Shown piece after piece: positions 46,109-54,957 of a stretch of DNA of 64,000 nucleotides. Position numbers and translations under genes: made by a program. The stretch lies in NCBI GenBank assembly GCA_025210525.1, contig JAOARP010000047.1:62001-126000 (forward strand), read 5' to 3'. Position 1 is the stretch's first letter. Every line of letters starts with the position of its first letter. The stretch is from Marinisporobacter sp. (GTDB lineage: Bacteria > Bacillota > Clostridia > Peptostreptococcales > Thermotaleaceae). Below the pieces are notes generated by a model. That model searched no databases and had not been told where the DNA came from. It saw nothing but the letters and a program-made list of their open reading frames with translations.

Positions 46109-46232
46109 CCTATTCTCCCCTCTTCTTTTATCTATATATAATAGCTAGAAACTACTATAGTTATTTTTGTCCTTCTCCTTTCTTTTCCTATGGATTTCAA
46201 TTATTGTTAATGATACCACATAACAATAAAAA

Positions 46233-46264
46233 AAGCATCTAACACTTTGGCTAGCTGCTTTTTT
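46233..46264. terminator. Bidirectional terminator near Eis gene
   Basis: An A-run, AGCATCTA and the near-complement TAGCTGCT followed by T7 (about 46233-46264) form a mismatched stem. Serves the Eis-like gene on the minus strand. Confidence 0.6.
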
Positions 46265-46290
46265 TGCAACTTACTAATCGATTTCATTAT

Positions 46291-47541
46291 TTAAAAATCT
46301 GTATAGCATACAGGCTTTTGATTACAATAAAAGGCGCGGTCTAGTTCTTGTAAATACTCATCATGATCTAATTCTAATAAACCTAAATCAAATAATCCTT
46401 TTAAGCTAGTACATCCTAAAAACAAGGAAGAAAATTCAGCTATATCTATCTTTATAGTTGCTACAAATTCCTTAGCATCTACTATGGCCTTGCCCTTTTC
46501 GAATTTAATGATGATTTCTTCTGTTCTTTGATTAAAATTATCTTCAATTAAAAATTTAACCCCTATATTTGCATGATTATAATTCCTATGCTTACATTGT
46601 ATAAAAGCTTGTCTTACATCAAATAGTTTATACATAACTCCTACTGCTTGAGTATTCGTTTCTAAATATCCATAAGGAATATAATTTAAAGAATCATTTC
46701 TTGGATCATTAAATAAATAATAAAAGCTTTCATCTTCTGTATTAAAAGTTACTAAATGCACTTGATCTTCTTGTTTTCTCAAAAATCCTAAAAGCTTTTT
46801 TAGAACTTGTGGATTTTCATAAATCAATTCTTTTATGTAAATATTGTTAATCGTATAATTTCCAGCTTTTCCATTTTGAAATTTATAAACTAAGTACCCA
46901 TTAATATTTCCATTTTCATCATAGTTTCCTATAACTCTATTAAAATCGTCTCCAAATATAGCTTTGCTTTCATCCCCAATTTTTTTCATCATTCCATGGG
47001 TTTTATGGGCTACTCGATTATGACAATCCAATAATTTACAAAGCTCATCTTCCTTTATATATCTAATATCACTATCTTTATAATAAGCAGGAATTCTTGA
47101 AGCTAATATCTTGTATTGATTCATCTTTGTTCCAAATCCATACCCCATTTTTTTATAAAAATCCGGTCTAAATGGAAGTAAAAGACCAAAAGGAACCCCT
47201 TTATCTTTGTAATTCTCTTCATAAAATTTCAGCATATCACGAGCTGCTTTTTTCTTCTTATGCATCAAATGAACACCTAAAAATCCAATTCCTGATACAG
47301 GAAGCATCTTTCCAAAGCAATTCATTTCAAAATCAAAAAGACGCATTACTGCAATCATTTCATCATCTTCAAATAACCCATAAAAAGTAACTGTAGGATC
47401 ATTTTTTAAAATTTCTAGTGTTTCCTTCTTATATTGAGCCATTGATTCTTTTGTAAAATCTTTAAAGCTGGGATAGGCATTGTAAGCGATTTCAGTATAT
47501 TCATCTATATGCATTTCATTCAGTTTTCTAATTTCCCTCAT
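46291..47541 (-). CDS. Eis-like GNAT N-acetyltransferase
   Basis: A 416-residue acetyltransferase with two GNAT lobes and a C-terminal sterol-carrier-like domain. Landmarks: IAYNAYPSFKDF; the AcCoA pyrophosphate loop region VSGIGFLGVHLMHKKKKAARDMLKFYEENY (about 81-110); LLLPFRPDFYKKMGYGFGTKMNQYKI (about 120-145); C-terminal SCP2-like lobe with FIEDNF. Eis family members acetylate aminoglycosides in mycobacteria and other amines elsewhere; the substrate here is unknown. Lone gene with GGGGGG before the ATG. Confidence 0.87.
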   Translation of the reverse strand: MREIRKLNEMHIDEYTEIAYNAYPSFKDFTKESMAQYKKETLEILKNDPTVTFYGLFEDDEMIAVMRLFDFEMNCFGKMLPVSGIGFLGVHLMHKKKKAARDMLKFYEENYKDKGVPFGLLLPFRPDFYKKMGYGFGTKMNQYKILASRIPAYYKDSDIRYIKEDELCKLLDCHNRVAHKTHGMMKKIGDESKAIFGDDFNRVIGNYDENGNINGYLVYKFQNGKAGNYTINNIYIKELIYENPQVLKKLLGFLRKQEDQVHLVTFNTEDESFYYLFNDPRNDSLNYIPYGYLETNTQAVGVMYKLFDVRQAFIQCKHRNYNHANIGVKFLIEDNFNQRTEEIIIKFEKGKAIVDAKEFVATIKIDIAEFSSLFLGCTSLKGLFDLGLLELDHDEYLQELDRAFYCNQKPVCYTDF

Positions 47542-47673
47542 GATTAACCCCCCTCATATTTTTATTATCTATTTACAATATCTATTATAATTGTAAAAAT
47601 GAACAATATCAATCACTCTCAATAGTTCTTTCTAATTCATTTCCCTAAAATATCTTTTATTAGATATACAACA

Positions 47674-47720
47674 AAGCCCCAAGAGGTAGACTTTCTTAAT
47701 CAGTCTACTTCGTGGGACTT
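47674..47720 (-). terminator. Terminator after htpG
   Basis: GTAGACT (47686-47692) pairs with AGTCTAC (47702-47708) inside a longer imperfect stem (47674-47720). Confidence 0.65.
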
Positions 47721-47748
47721 CTTTATATTATGGATTAAAAATTTTTAT

Positions 47749-49623
47749 TTATAACATGATTTTGCAAATATCATTTGTAAATTCTACAGGATCATGAATC
47801 GGTAATCCTTCGATCAATAAAGCTTGATTATATAATAAGTTTGTGTATAAGTTAAGCTTTTCTTTATCTTTTCCAAAAGCTTCTTTTAAAGACTTAAATA
47901 CCTCATGATGGATATTTATTTCTAAAACTTTATCTGCTTTTATATTTTGATTATTAGGCATAGCATTTAATACCTTTTCCATCTCTATTGTAAGTTCACC
48001 CTCATTGGCTAAACATACAGGGTGATGCTTTAATCTTTTTGATGCACGAACAGTTTGTACTTTATCAGATAGAGCATTTTTCATATATTCAAATAAATCC
48101 TTATGCTCTTCTTCATTAATTTTAGCATCCTTTTCATCTTCTTCTATGCCTAAATCCCCACTAGATACAGATTTAAATTCCTTTTCTTTATAGTTCATGA
48201 TCATTCTTATGGCAAATTCATCTACTTCATCTGTAAAGTATAAGATTTCATAGCCTTTGTCTGCTACTAATTCTGTTTGTGGCAATTTTTCAATTCTTTC
48301 ATTAGACTCTCCAGCAGCATAATAAATATACTTTTGATCTTCTGGCATACGAGAAATATATTCACCTAAAGTAACCATTTTCTTCTCTTTCGATGAATAA
48401 AACATCAATAAATCTTGTAATACTTCTTTATTACTTCCAAAATCCGTATAGACTCCATATTTTAATTGTCTTCCAAAGGATTCGTAGAATGCTTCATATT
48501 TTTCTCTTTCATTCTTTAATAGATTTTTAAGCTCATTTTTAATTTTATTTTTTATGTTTTTAGCAATTAATTTCAATTGTCTATCATGTTGCAGCATTTC
48601 TCTAGATATATTAAGAGATAAATCCTCTGAATCTACTATTCCCTTTACAAATCCAAAATAATCAGGTAATAAATCTGCACACTTATTCATAATTAGAACA
48701 CCATTAGAATATAACTCTAATCCTTTTTCGTACTCTTTTGTATGGAAATCATAAGGCATTTTTTCAGGAATAAATAAAATAGCACTATAGCTTACAGCTC
48801 CATCTGCCTTTATATGAATATGCTTTACTGGTTGATCGAAACCATAATGCTTTTCTACATAAAATTTATCATAATCTTCCTTCTTTAGCTCACTTTTATT
48901 TTTTTTCCATATAGGAACCATGCTATTTAAAGTCTTTTCTTCTATGTACTTTTCGTATTCTGTTTCACTACCCTCTTTCAATTTTTCTTCTGTCATATCC
49001 ATTTTGATAGGGTATCTAATAAAGTCAGAGTATTTCTTTATAATAGCTTTTAATCTATATTCTTCAAGGTATTCATCAAAATTTTCATCTTCTGTATTTT
49101 CTTTTATTTTAAGGATAATCTCTGTTCCAATAGCATCCCTTTGGTATGGTTCAATAGTATACCCTTCTGCCCCATTGGATTCCCATCTATAGGCTTCATC
49201 ACTTCCAAAAGCTTTACTAGTAACCGTCACTGTATCTGCTACCATAAATGCAGAATAGAATCCAACACCAAACTGTCCAATAATATCATATCCATCTTTT
49301 AGCTCATTTTCTTTTTTAAATGATAAGGACCCACTCTCAGCAATAACCCCAAGGTTATCATCAAGCTCCTCTTTTGTCATTCCAATACCTGTATCCATAA
49401 TCTTTAATATTCTATTTTCTTTATCAGCACTTATTTTTACATAGTACTGATCTTTATCAAAGCTTAAAGAATCATCTGTTAATGCTTTATAATAAATTTT
49501 ATCTATTGCATCACTGGCATTAGAAATAAGCTCTCTTAAAAAAATCTCCTTATGGGTATAGATAGAATTGATCATCATATCTAGCAATCTCTTAGATTCT
49601 GCTTTAAATTGTTTTGTTGCCAA
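47749..49623 (-). CDS. htpG: Molecular chaperone HtpG (Hsp90)
   Basis: Cytosolic ATP-dependent Hsp90 chaperone. N-terminal GHKL ATPase: [16 protein letters not shown] (about 27-42), [33 protein letters not shown]; middle domain [16 protein letters not shown] and [16 protein letters not shown]-terminal dimerisation to residue 624. Length is standard. The TTG start follows AAAGGAGAG. A perfect CIRCE operator and a TTGACA/TATTTT promoter lie directly upstream, so it is heat-regulated by HrcA, unlike the B. subtilis gene. Confidence 0.97.
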   Translation of the reverse strand: MATKQFKAESKRLLDMMINSIYTHKEIFLRELISNASDAIDKIYYKALTDDSLSFDKDQYYVKISADKENRILKIMDTGIGMTKEELDDNLGVIAESGSLSFKKENELKDGYDIIGQFGVGFYSAFMVADTVTVTSKAFGSDEAYRWESNGAEGYTIEPYQRDAIGTEIILKIKENTEDENFDEYLEEYRLKAIIKKYSDFIRYPIKMDMTEEKLKEGSETEYEKYIEEKTLNSMVPIWKKNKSELKKEDYDKFYVEKHYGFDQPVKHIHIKADGAVSYSAILFIPEKMPYDFHTKEYEKGLELYSNGVLIMNKCADLLPDYFGFVKGIVDSEDLSLNISREMLQHDRQLKLIAKNIKNKIKNELKNLLKNEREKYEAFYESFGRQLKYGVYTDFGSNKEVLQDLLMFYSSKEKKMVTLGEYISRMPEDQKYIYYAAGESNERIEKLPQTELVADKGYEILYFTDEVDEFAIRMIMNYKEKEFKSVSSGDLGIEEDEKDAKINEEEHKDLFEYMKNALSDKVQTVRASKRLKHHPVCLANEGELTIEMEKVLNAMPNNQNIKADKVLEINIHHEVFKSLKEAFGKDKEKLNLYTNLLYNQALLIEGLPIHDPVEFTNDICKIML

Positions 49624-49679
49624 TTAAATCTCTCCTTTCAAAGTTAAAACTATTCATACACAGATAAACTCGTTTTTTA

Positions 49680-49706
49680 TTAGCACTCTCTTTTAGTGAG
49701 TGCTAA
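49680..49706. promoter_or_regulatory. CIRCE operator (HrcA binding site) of htpG
   Basis: TTAGCACTC (49680-49688), nine nucleotides, then GAGTGCTAA (49698-49706): an exact match to the CIRCE consensus, just downstream of the htpG -10 box. Confidence 0.95.
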
Positions 49707-49716
49707 TTTTAATTTT

Positions 49717-49745
49717 AAAATACACCTTTTTCTATATTTTGTCAA
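49717..49745 (-). promoter_or_regulatory. Sigma-A promoter of htpG
   Basis: On the minus strand TTGACA (49745-49740), 17 nt, TATTTT (49722-49717). The -10 box is followed by CIRCE, so HrcA would block initiation. Confidence 0.8.
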
Positions 49746-49811
49746 TACCTTTTTCACTCTTTTAACATTTTTCCCATGGATCTTTTCATTTCTATGTTTT
49801 TCAATAAAAAA

Positions 49812-49849
49812 CTCACCTTAACAAGCTTTATTATAACATGTATGGTGAG
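49812..49849 (-). terminator. Terminator after EFR1 gene
   Basis: CTCACC (49812-49817) with GGTGAG (49844-49849), then T-run on the minus strand. The loop of 26 nt is long. Confidence 0.6.
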
Positions 49850-49887
49850 CTTTTATCCTTACCTATCTAGCATTTATCTTTTATCTA

Positions 49888-50706
49888 CTATATAAAAAGT
49901 TCAGGTTCTCTCCTCTTAGCACAATCAACTTCTAATTCATATTTATGTCTTAAATAATCTTCATCATCATAATATTTTGCTCCAGCAGGACATTTTTTAA
50001 TACAGGCACCACATTTAATACAAATTCCATTAAATTTAGATACATCATCTTTATCAATAGATCCCATTGGACAAACACTTACACAAAGTTTACAATCAAT
50101 ACAATTGTCACTTGTCTTTGGCTTGACCTTTCTTATGTCTACAGAAACACCTTCCTTGTTTTTAGGTCTATAATATGGTCTATAAGGTGTATTTCCTTTT
50201 ACTACTACATTTTCAATTTCATCTTGTCTTGTTATTTTTTTATAGATTTCATGAGCAAAATCATTTGCTATAGCTAAATCCTTTTCATCTGGTCTATTTT
50301 TTGCAAGGATTTTAGAAAAAGAATGTTCTCCAATGAACGCCCCTCCTGCAATCACTTTAAATCCATTATCTATAAGAATATCTCTTAATTCTATTAAAGC
50401 ATCATCATAATTTCTATTTCCATAAAGAACGATAGGAATTGCTAATGCTCCATTTCCTTCAATAGTATTTAAATATTTTAGTAATACATTAGGAACCCTT
50501 CCTGCATAAACTGGAATCCCTACAACTACAAGGTCTTCTTCTGTAAAATATGTAGGTTCCTTTCTAGCTTCTGGCAATGTAAAATCCATATGATTTACAT
50601 CAATTTCCTCATCCATATTCTCTGCAATTTTATTTGCTACTTGAACTACTACTTTTTTTGTTGTATCCGTAGCACTAAAAAACATTGTATTTATTTTTTT
50701 ATTCAT
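49888..50706 (-). CDS. EFR1-family flavodoxin-ferredoxin protein
   Basis: A 272-residue fusion: residues 1-155 flavodoxin-like (FSATDTTKKVVVQVANKIAE phosphate loop, VVVGIPVYAGRVPNVLLKYL), residues 195-250 a 2x[4Fe-4S] ferredoxin with CIDCKLCVSVCPMGSI and CIKCGACIKKCPAGA. EFR1 proteins are frequent in clostridia as electron carriers, although partners are unknown. The ATG follows GGGGGG. Lone gene with its own hairpin. Confidence 0.92.
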   Translation of the reverse strand: MNKKINTMFFSATDTTKKVVVQVANKIAENMDEEIDVNHMDFTLPEARKEPTYFTEEDLVVVGIPVYAGRVPNVLLKYLNTIEGNGALAIPIVLYGNRNYDDALIELRDILIDNGFKVIAGGAFIGEHSFSKILAKNRPDEKDLAIANDFAHEIYKKITRQDEIENVVVKGNTPYRPYYRPKNKEGVSVDIRKVKPKTSDNCIDCKLCVSVCPMGSIDKDDVSKFNGICIKCGACIKKCPAGAKYYDDEDYLRHKYELEVDCAKRREPELFI

Positions 50707-50824
50707 ACTAGTCCCCCCATTATATTATTGATCAAATGTCCATTCCATTAGTTTCCAACTTTCATTATACTATGATTGCAAGCATTATACTACAATTGAA
50801 TAAATTCAATCACAATATAGAAAA

Positions 50825-50850
50825 AAGAACTAACCCTTAAGTCAGCTCTT
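50825..50850 (-). terminator. Terminator after TM1266-like gene
   Basis: AAGAACTAAC (50825-50834) with GTCAGCTCTT (50841-50850) pair through G-T pairs; T-run on the minus strand. Confidence 0.65.
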
Positions 50851-50858
50851 TTATCTTT

Positions 50859-51101
50859 CTAAAACTCCATCTTTCTAACAATAACTCCTTCTATATTCTC
50901 TAGCTTTCTTTGTATTTCTTCTACTTCTTTTTCTGCATCCATGATAAATTCTAATAAAATCAAACCCTTTTCACTACAAATCTTTCCGTGATCAGATGCA
51001 TTATGTAGTCCTACTCTTGTTTTAATAAAACATCCATAGGCAGTCAAAACCTTTTGCACTTCTGTTGCATTATCATTTCTTTTTTCCAGTTGAATTCCCA
51101 T
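50859..51101 (-). CDS. TM1266-like (iron-only hydrogenase regulator family) small protein
   Basis: An 80-residue ACT-like protein. The pattern KRNDNATEVQKVLTAYGCFIKTRVGLH, ILLEFIMDAEKEVEEIQRKLENIEGVIVRKMEF fits the TM1266 family found near [FeFe] hydrogenases (beta-alpha-beta x2). It carries extra residues in the middle (NASDHGKICSEKG) compared with family members. The ATG at 51101 removes the expected first strand: codons further upstream (KIIMGIQLE) fit the fold and AGGAGGG lies 24 nt upstream of the ATG. The true start is therefore unclear and an ATA or frameshifted start is possible. No hydrogenase gene is in this window. Confidence 0.7.
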   Translation of the reverse strand: MGIQLEKRNDNATEVQKVLTAYGCFIKTRVGLHNASDHGKICSEKGLILLEFIMDAEKEVEEIQRKLENIEGVIVRKMEF

Positions 51102-51157
51102 AATAATCTTTGCCCTTATCCATTCCCTCCTTTTATTATTTTTTATTATTTAATTTT

Positions 51158-54100
51158 TTATTCATCCATCAATAGTTTCTGTATTTTCCCTATATATTTC
51201 ATTATTTCATCTTTATTTAAATTTGAAGCAGCTCCCTCTGCTTGAACAGCATAATTAGCAATTTCCGTAGCTCTTATATTTCCTGAACTCCCTTTTAATT
51301 GGTGCAATAAATTACTTACACTTTTCATGTGATTCTTATGAAGACTCTCTTCAATCTCCTTAATCATTTCCGCTGTTTGTCCATAAAAATCTAGTACAAT
51401 TTCTTCACTTGTTTTCCTATCAAAAGCTACTTGTTCCATTAATGTTGCTACCACTTTATCAAAATAATTATTTTTTTTATGTACTACCCATTTTTTAATC
51501 ATTTTTATAACCATATCTTTATTTAATGGTTTCCCAATATAATCATTCATTCCAGCTTCTCTGCACTTTCTTTCATCACCTTGCATGGTATAAGCTGTCA
51601 TAGCAATAATGATTGTATTTTCTTTCCTTTCTCGTATCTTTCTTGTAGCTTCATAACCATCCATAATAGGCATCTGACAATCCATAAAGACAATATCATA
51701 GTTATTCTCTAGACATGCCCTCACCGCTTCTTTTCCATTTTTTGCTATATCACAATTTAAATCATAATTCTGCAAAAGCTTCACCATAAATGTCCTGTTA
51801 ATTTTATTGTCTTCTACAACAAGTATTTTTACTTTTTGATTTATTTTATCTTCTATCTTTATATTTTCTAAGAAAACGTTTTCTTCACTTTCTTCTATCT
51901 TTCCTTCTATTCCACTAGCAATACATTCTAGCAAAGCATCTCTTCTATAAGGTTTTGTCAATGACCTAATAAATCCTTTCTTCTTTGCATCTTGTAATTC
52001 TCCATTTCCAACAATAGATGTTAACAAAATAAGTGGCAAATTTTTTGTTGAAGGAATAGCTTTAAGAGCTGCTGCTAAATCAAATCCACTCATCCCTTCC
52101 ATCTGATGGTCAATTAAAACAGCATTAAATTTATAATGATTTCCATTTCCTACCATAAGCTTTTTTAATGCATCTGTGCCACTTTCTGCTTCTTCTACCA
52201 TACAACCTACTTCTTGTAAATACACCTTAGCAATATGACGATTCATCTCATAATCATCCACAATCAAGATTCTTTTTCCTTTTAAAATATTGTAATCTAT
52301 TGGCTTAGGCATCTCTATACCCTCAACTTTTTTTAATATAACAGTGAATTGAAAATTAGACCCCTTATGCTCTTCACTCTCAACAGAAATTTTTCCATTC
52401 ATCATTTCTACAATATTTTTACAAATAGAAAGCCCTAGACCCGTTCCTCCATATTTTCTTGTAGATGATGTTTCTGATTGTATAAACGGAAAAAATATTT
52501 TTTTTATCGTTTCAGGAGTCATTCCTATTCCTGTATCTTTTACTTTTATGATGATCTCATTCAGCTCGTCCCTTTGCTGATAAAGTTCAACCTCAACAAA
52601 TACATTGCCTTTTTCAGTAAATTTGATTCCATTGTTTACCAAATTACTAATGATTTGCCTTAATCTTGTAGGATCTCCAATAGCCATTCTTGGAACATTG
52701 GGCTTTATCAATATATTTAATTCTATTCCCTTTTCTCCTGCCTTTGCAATAAATGGAATGACCGCTGCTTCTACAGTAGCATATAAGTCAAATTTGATTT
52801 CTTCTAATTCAAATTTTCCTGATTCTATTTTTGAAATATCTAAAATATCATTGATTACAGTTAATAATGAGTCTGTGGAAATTTTAATATTCTGAATATA
52901 ATTTTTCTGTTCTTTATTGATCATAGTATTTTCAAGTAAGTCTAAAAATCCTACAATTCCATTCATAGGTGTTCTTATTTCATGACTCATATTAGCAAGA
53001 AATCTGCTTTTTAACTTATTTGCATTTTCTGCTTGCCTTCTTGCTTCAATTAAATTTTTTTCTTGTACCTTTCTTTTGTTAACATTTACAAACATTTGAG
53101 AATATAATTCTAATATCTTGATTTCCTTTTCTGTATAGCTTTTGTATTGATGTACAAAATCAAATCCAATAAAACCGATACATTTTCCTTCATCCATCAT
53201 TGGTAAAGTAATTAAAGTTTTAATATCCTGAGGCTCTAGTATTTCTCTTACTGCATCTCCTTTAGGTAAATCCCTAACGCTAGGAACTAGTAGCATCAAC
53301 CCATCTTTATGTGTATTTACCCAATCAGGAATAGCTTTTAATGGCACATTTTGTAGATTTTCTATTTGTGGAACAATCCCTTCTCTACACCATTCATGAG
53401 TATTAGAAGTAATATCCTCGTCGAAATCATAGTCAAAAATATATACCCGATCCGATTCTACAAATTCACCCATTTCTTTTAAAGAATCTTGGATTACTCC
53501 TTCAACCTCATCCAGAGGTATATTTATATATTTTGCTGAAATCTTCATAAGAAGATTTTGCATATTAGATTGATAAATTAAAGCCTCTTCTGCTTTTTTA
53601 CGATCTGTAATATCTCTAGCAGCAACATAAATCAATTCACCATATATCTGAGCAGACCATTCAATATATCTATAAGACCCATCTTTGCAACCACATCTAT
53701 TAACAAAGTTTAATATTTGTTTTTGCTCCTTTAATAACAGTATTTCTTTAAGGGTTTTTTCTAAATCATCTTCATGTATAAAATCAATGAATTTATTTTT
53801 TTCTAATTCTTCTAAAGGATATCCTAACATATCTTCCCATGCTTCATTTACTTTAATAAAATTTCCATGTGTATCTGCAATACAAAGCAAATCTAAGTTT
53901 ACTTTAAAAAATCGATTTAATTCTGCTATTTGTTCTTTTTCTTTTGTTATATCACTAAAATATGTGGCAAAATAATGTTTTTGAGGAGAAGTAGCATACA
54001 CTTTATACCACCTTTTTAAAGCTTTTGAAAATTGTCTAAAAGACTTTTTCCCACCATCTAAAGCAATTTGTCCATAATAATCAATCCAGTTAAATTCTTC

Positions 54101-54301
54101 GTTTTTTATACTCGGTAAGATTTCTGTTATTTTTTTTCCTATAATCTCTTCTCTTTTCAATCCTGTCATTTTCTCAAAAGCATTATTTGCTTCTAAAAAT
54201 TCATAATCAATTGGCTTTCCTTCTTGATCACATATAATCCGATGGTATGCATATGCTGTAGGAGACTGTTCTATAACTGACTTGTAAAAATCCTTTTCCA
54301 T
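51158..54301 (-). CDS. Hybrid sensor histidine kinase (PAS-PAS-GAF-HK-REC-REC-Hpt)
   Basis: A 1047-residue soluble hybrid kinase. PAS 1 about residues 1-120; PAS 2 about 125-240; GAF about 255-410; HisKA H-box FLANMSHEIRTPMNGIVGFL (about 440-455); HATPase N-box NNGIKFTEKGN, G-boxes DTGIGM and GTGLGLSI; receiver 1 (about 695-815) with Asp in VLIDHQMEG; receiver 2 (about 830-945) with VEDNKINR, VFMDCQMPIMDG and KPLNKDM; Hpt (about 965-1047) with HQLKGSSGN. Complete multistep phosphorelay in one polypeptide with no TM, so it senses a cytosolic signal. In clostridia such orphan kinases can feed Spo0A, but the partner is not identified here. Start ATG after TTGGAGG. Confidence 0.92.
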   Translation of the reverse strand: MEKDFYKSVIEQSPTAYAYHRIICDQEGKPIDYEFLEANNAFEKMTGLKREEIIGKKITEILPSIKNEEFNWIDYYGQIALDGGKKSFRQFSKALKRWYKVYATSPQKHYFATYFSDITKEKEQIAELNRFFKVNLDLLCIADTHGNFIKVNEAWEDMLGYPLEELEKNKFIDFIHEDDLEKTLKEILLLKEQKQILNFVNRCGCKDGSYRYIEWSAQIYGELIYVAARDITDRKKAEEALIYQSNMQNLLMKISAKYINIPLDEVEGVIQDSLKEMGEFVESDRVYIFDYDFDEDITSNTHEWCREGIVPQIENLQNVPLKAIPDWVNTHKDGLMLLVPSVRDLPKGDAVREILEPQDIKTLITLPMMDEGKCIGFIGFDFVHQYKSYTEKEIKILELYSQMFVNVNKRKVQEKNLIEARRQAENANKLKSRFLANMSHEIRTPMNGIVGFLDLLENTMINKEQKNYIQNIKISTDSLLTVINDILDISKIESGKFELEEIKFDLYATVEAAVIPFIAKAGEKGIELNILIKPNVPRMAIGDPTRLRQIISNLVNNGIKFTEKGNVFVEVELYQQRDELNEIIIKVKDTGIGMTPETIKKIFFPFIQSETSSTRKYGGTGLGLSICKNIVEMMNGKISVESEEHKGSNFQFTVILKKVEGIEMPKPIDYNILKGKRILIVDDYEMNRHIAKVYLQEVGCMVEEAESGTDALKKLMVGNGNHYKFNAVLIDHQMEGMSGFDLAAALKAIPSTKNLPLILLTSIVGNGELQDAKKKGFIRSLTKPYRRDALLECIASGIEGKIEESEENVFLENIKIEDKINQKVKILVVEDNKINRTFMVKLLQNYDLNCDIAKNGKEAVRACLENNYDIVFMDCQMPIMDGYEATRKIRERKENTIIIAMTAYTMQGDERKCREAGMNDYIGKPLNKDMVIKMIKKWVVHKKNNYFDKVVATLMEQVAFDRKTSEEIVLDFYGQTAEMIKEIEESLHKNHMKSVSNLLHQLKGSSGNIRATEIANYAVQAEGAASNLNKDEIMKYIGKIQKLLMDE

Positions 54302-54420
54302 ATGAAATCCTCCAATACTTTCTACAAATAATGATTGTAATTTTATTACATTTTATCACATTTTCCAACAATTATGTGAATATTTCGATGTTTTATTTGT
54401 TTTTCTTGCCCTCTAAAAAA

Positions 54421-54445
54421 GCATCTAGTTTTTACACTAAATGCT
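54421..54445 (-). terminator. Orphan minus-strand terminator (GCATCTAG type)
   Basis: GCATCTAGT (54421-54429) pairs with ACTAAATGC (54436-54444) with one mismatch, and a T-run follows on the minus strand. The only reading frame transcribed into it is the 21-codon ORF to its right. Confidence 0.65.
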
Positions 54446-54468
54446 TTTCTAAAATATTAATAAATTCA

Positions 54469-54534
54469 TTATTCCCCCACAACCATATGGGCTTTTGTTT
54501 TATACTTATTAGTTTTATAATATACCCCCATCAT
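54469..54534 (-). CDS. Candidate 21-residue small protein
   Basis: The minus strand carries AAGGAGGAG, ATGATG and 21 codons to a TAA at 54469-54471, encoding MMGVYYKTNKYKTKAHMVVGE (M1 or M2 may be the start). The basic-aromatic peptide has no recognisable family. It ends about 25 nt before a hairpin terminator, so a promoter in the 54540-54660 AT-rich gap would give a compact transcript. The Shine-Dalgarno is among the strongest in the window. It could also be a leader or a remnant. Confidence 0.4.
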   Translation of the reverse strand: MMGVYYKTNKYKTKAHMVVGE

Positions 54535-54671
54535 ACTCCTCCTTACCATGATCTTTTATTTCTAATATTTTTGCTCTTTAATATTTAAATTGATCTATCA
54601 TCTTTCTTCTAAAGACGAGTATCGTCCTAATATTATTAGCTTTTATAAATAATATATCATAAATTTTACAA

Positions 54672-54707
54672 CTTTTGTAACACACATCCTTGCAGCTGCA
54701 TACTTTA
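54672..54707 (+). promoter_or_regulatory. Sporulation (SigK-like) promoter of the cysteine-rich gene
   Basis: TTGTAACACA contains AC at 54680-54681; after 17 nt comes CATACTTTA (54699-54707), matching the SigK -10 form CATANNNTA. The same layout precedes the small gene at 33575. Confidence 0.6.
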
Positions 54708-54760
54708 TATTAGGACAAAGAAAAAAAAATAAAAATGGCACTTATAAAGGAGGTATTTTC

Positions 54761-54886
54761 ATGGCTAATGCTCAATGTGGCGGAATAGGCGGTATTTTTG
54801 GTGGATGTGACAGCAGTTTACTTTTCTTCTTCTTATTATTAGTTGTTTTATTCTGTATGCCTTTCTGTGGAGGCTATGGTTGCTAA
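54761..54886 (+). CDS. Small Gly/Cys-rich hydrophobic protein, probable spore protein
   Basis: A 41-residue protein read directly: MANAQCGGIGGIFGGCDSSL, a hydrophobic run (LLFFFLLLVVLF) and CMPFCGGYGC. This resembles short clostridial proteins annotated as chorion-class high-cysteine HCB protein 13 and the YjcZ-type spore small proteins. The start follows AAAGGAGG. A SigK-like promoter lies about 55 nt upstream. Its terminator shares the stem of the aromatic small gene at 33575, so I infer a late-sporulation, coat-associated role. Very short, but complete with regulatory signals. Confidence 0.75.
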   Translation: MANAQCGGIGGIFGGCDSSLLFFFLLLVVLFCMPFCGGYGC

Positions 54887-54896
54887 TAATCTTAAA

Positions 54897-54920
54897 AGAA
54901 TTGGGGATTTCCCCAATTCT
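54897..54920. terminator. Bidirectional terminator between cysteine-rich gene and TsaA-UvrA gene
   Basis: AGAATTGGGG (54897-54906) pairs with CCCCAATTCT (54911-54920), loop 4 nt. On the minus strand TTTTAAG follows; it serves the UvrA-like gene too. Confidence 0.75.
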
Positions 54921-54957
54921 CCTACATACTACTTCACTTTCTATGATCAACCATTTA

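Noticed and set aside
54541..54660. Plus- or minus-strand promoter for the 21-codon ORF
   Set aside because: Several TTGTAA- and TATATT-like strings occur but none has a clean spacing, so no single site can be named.
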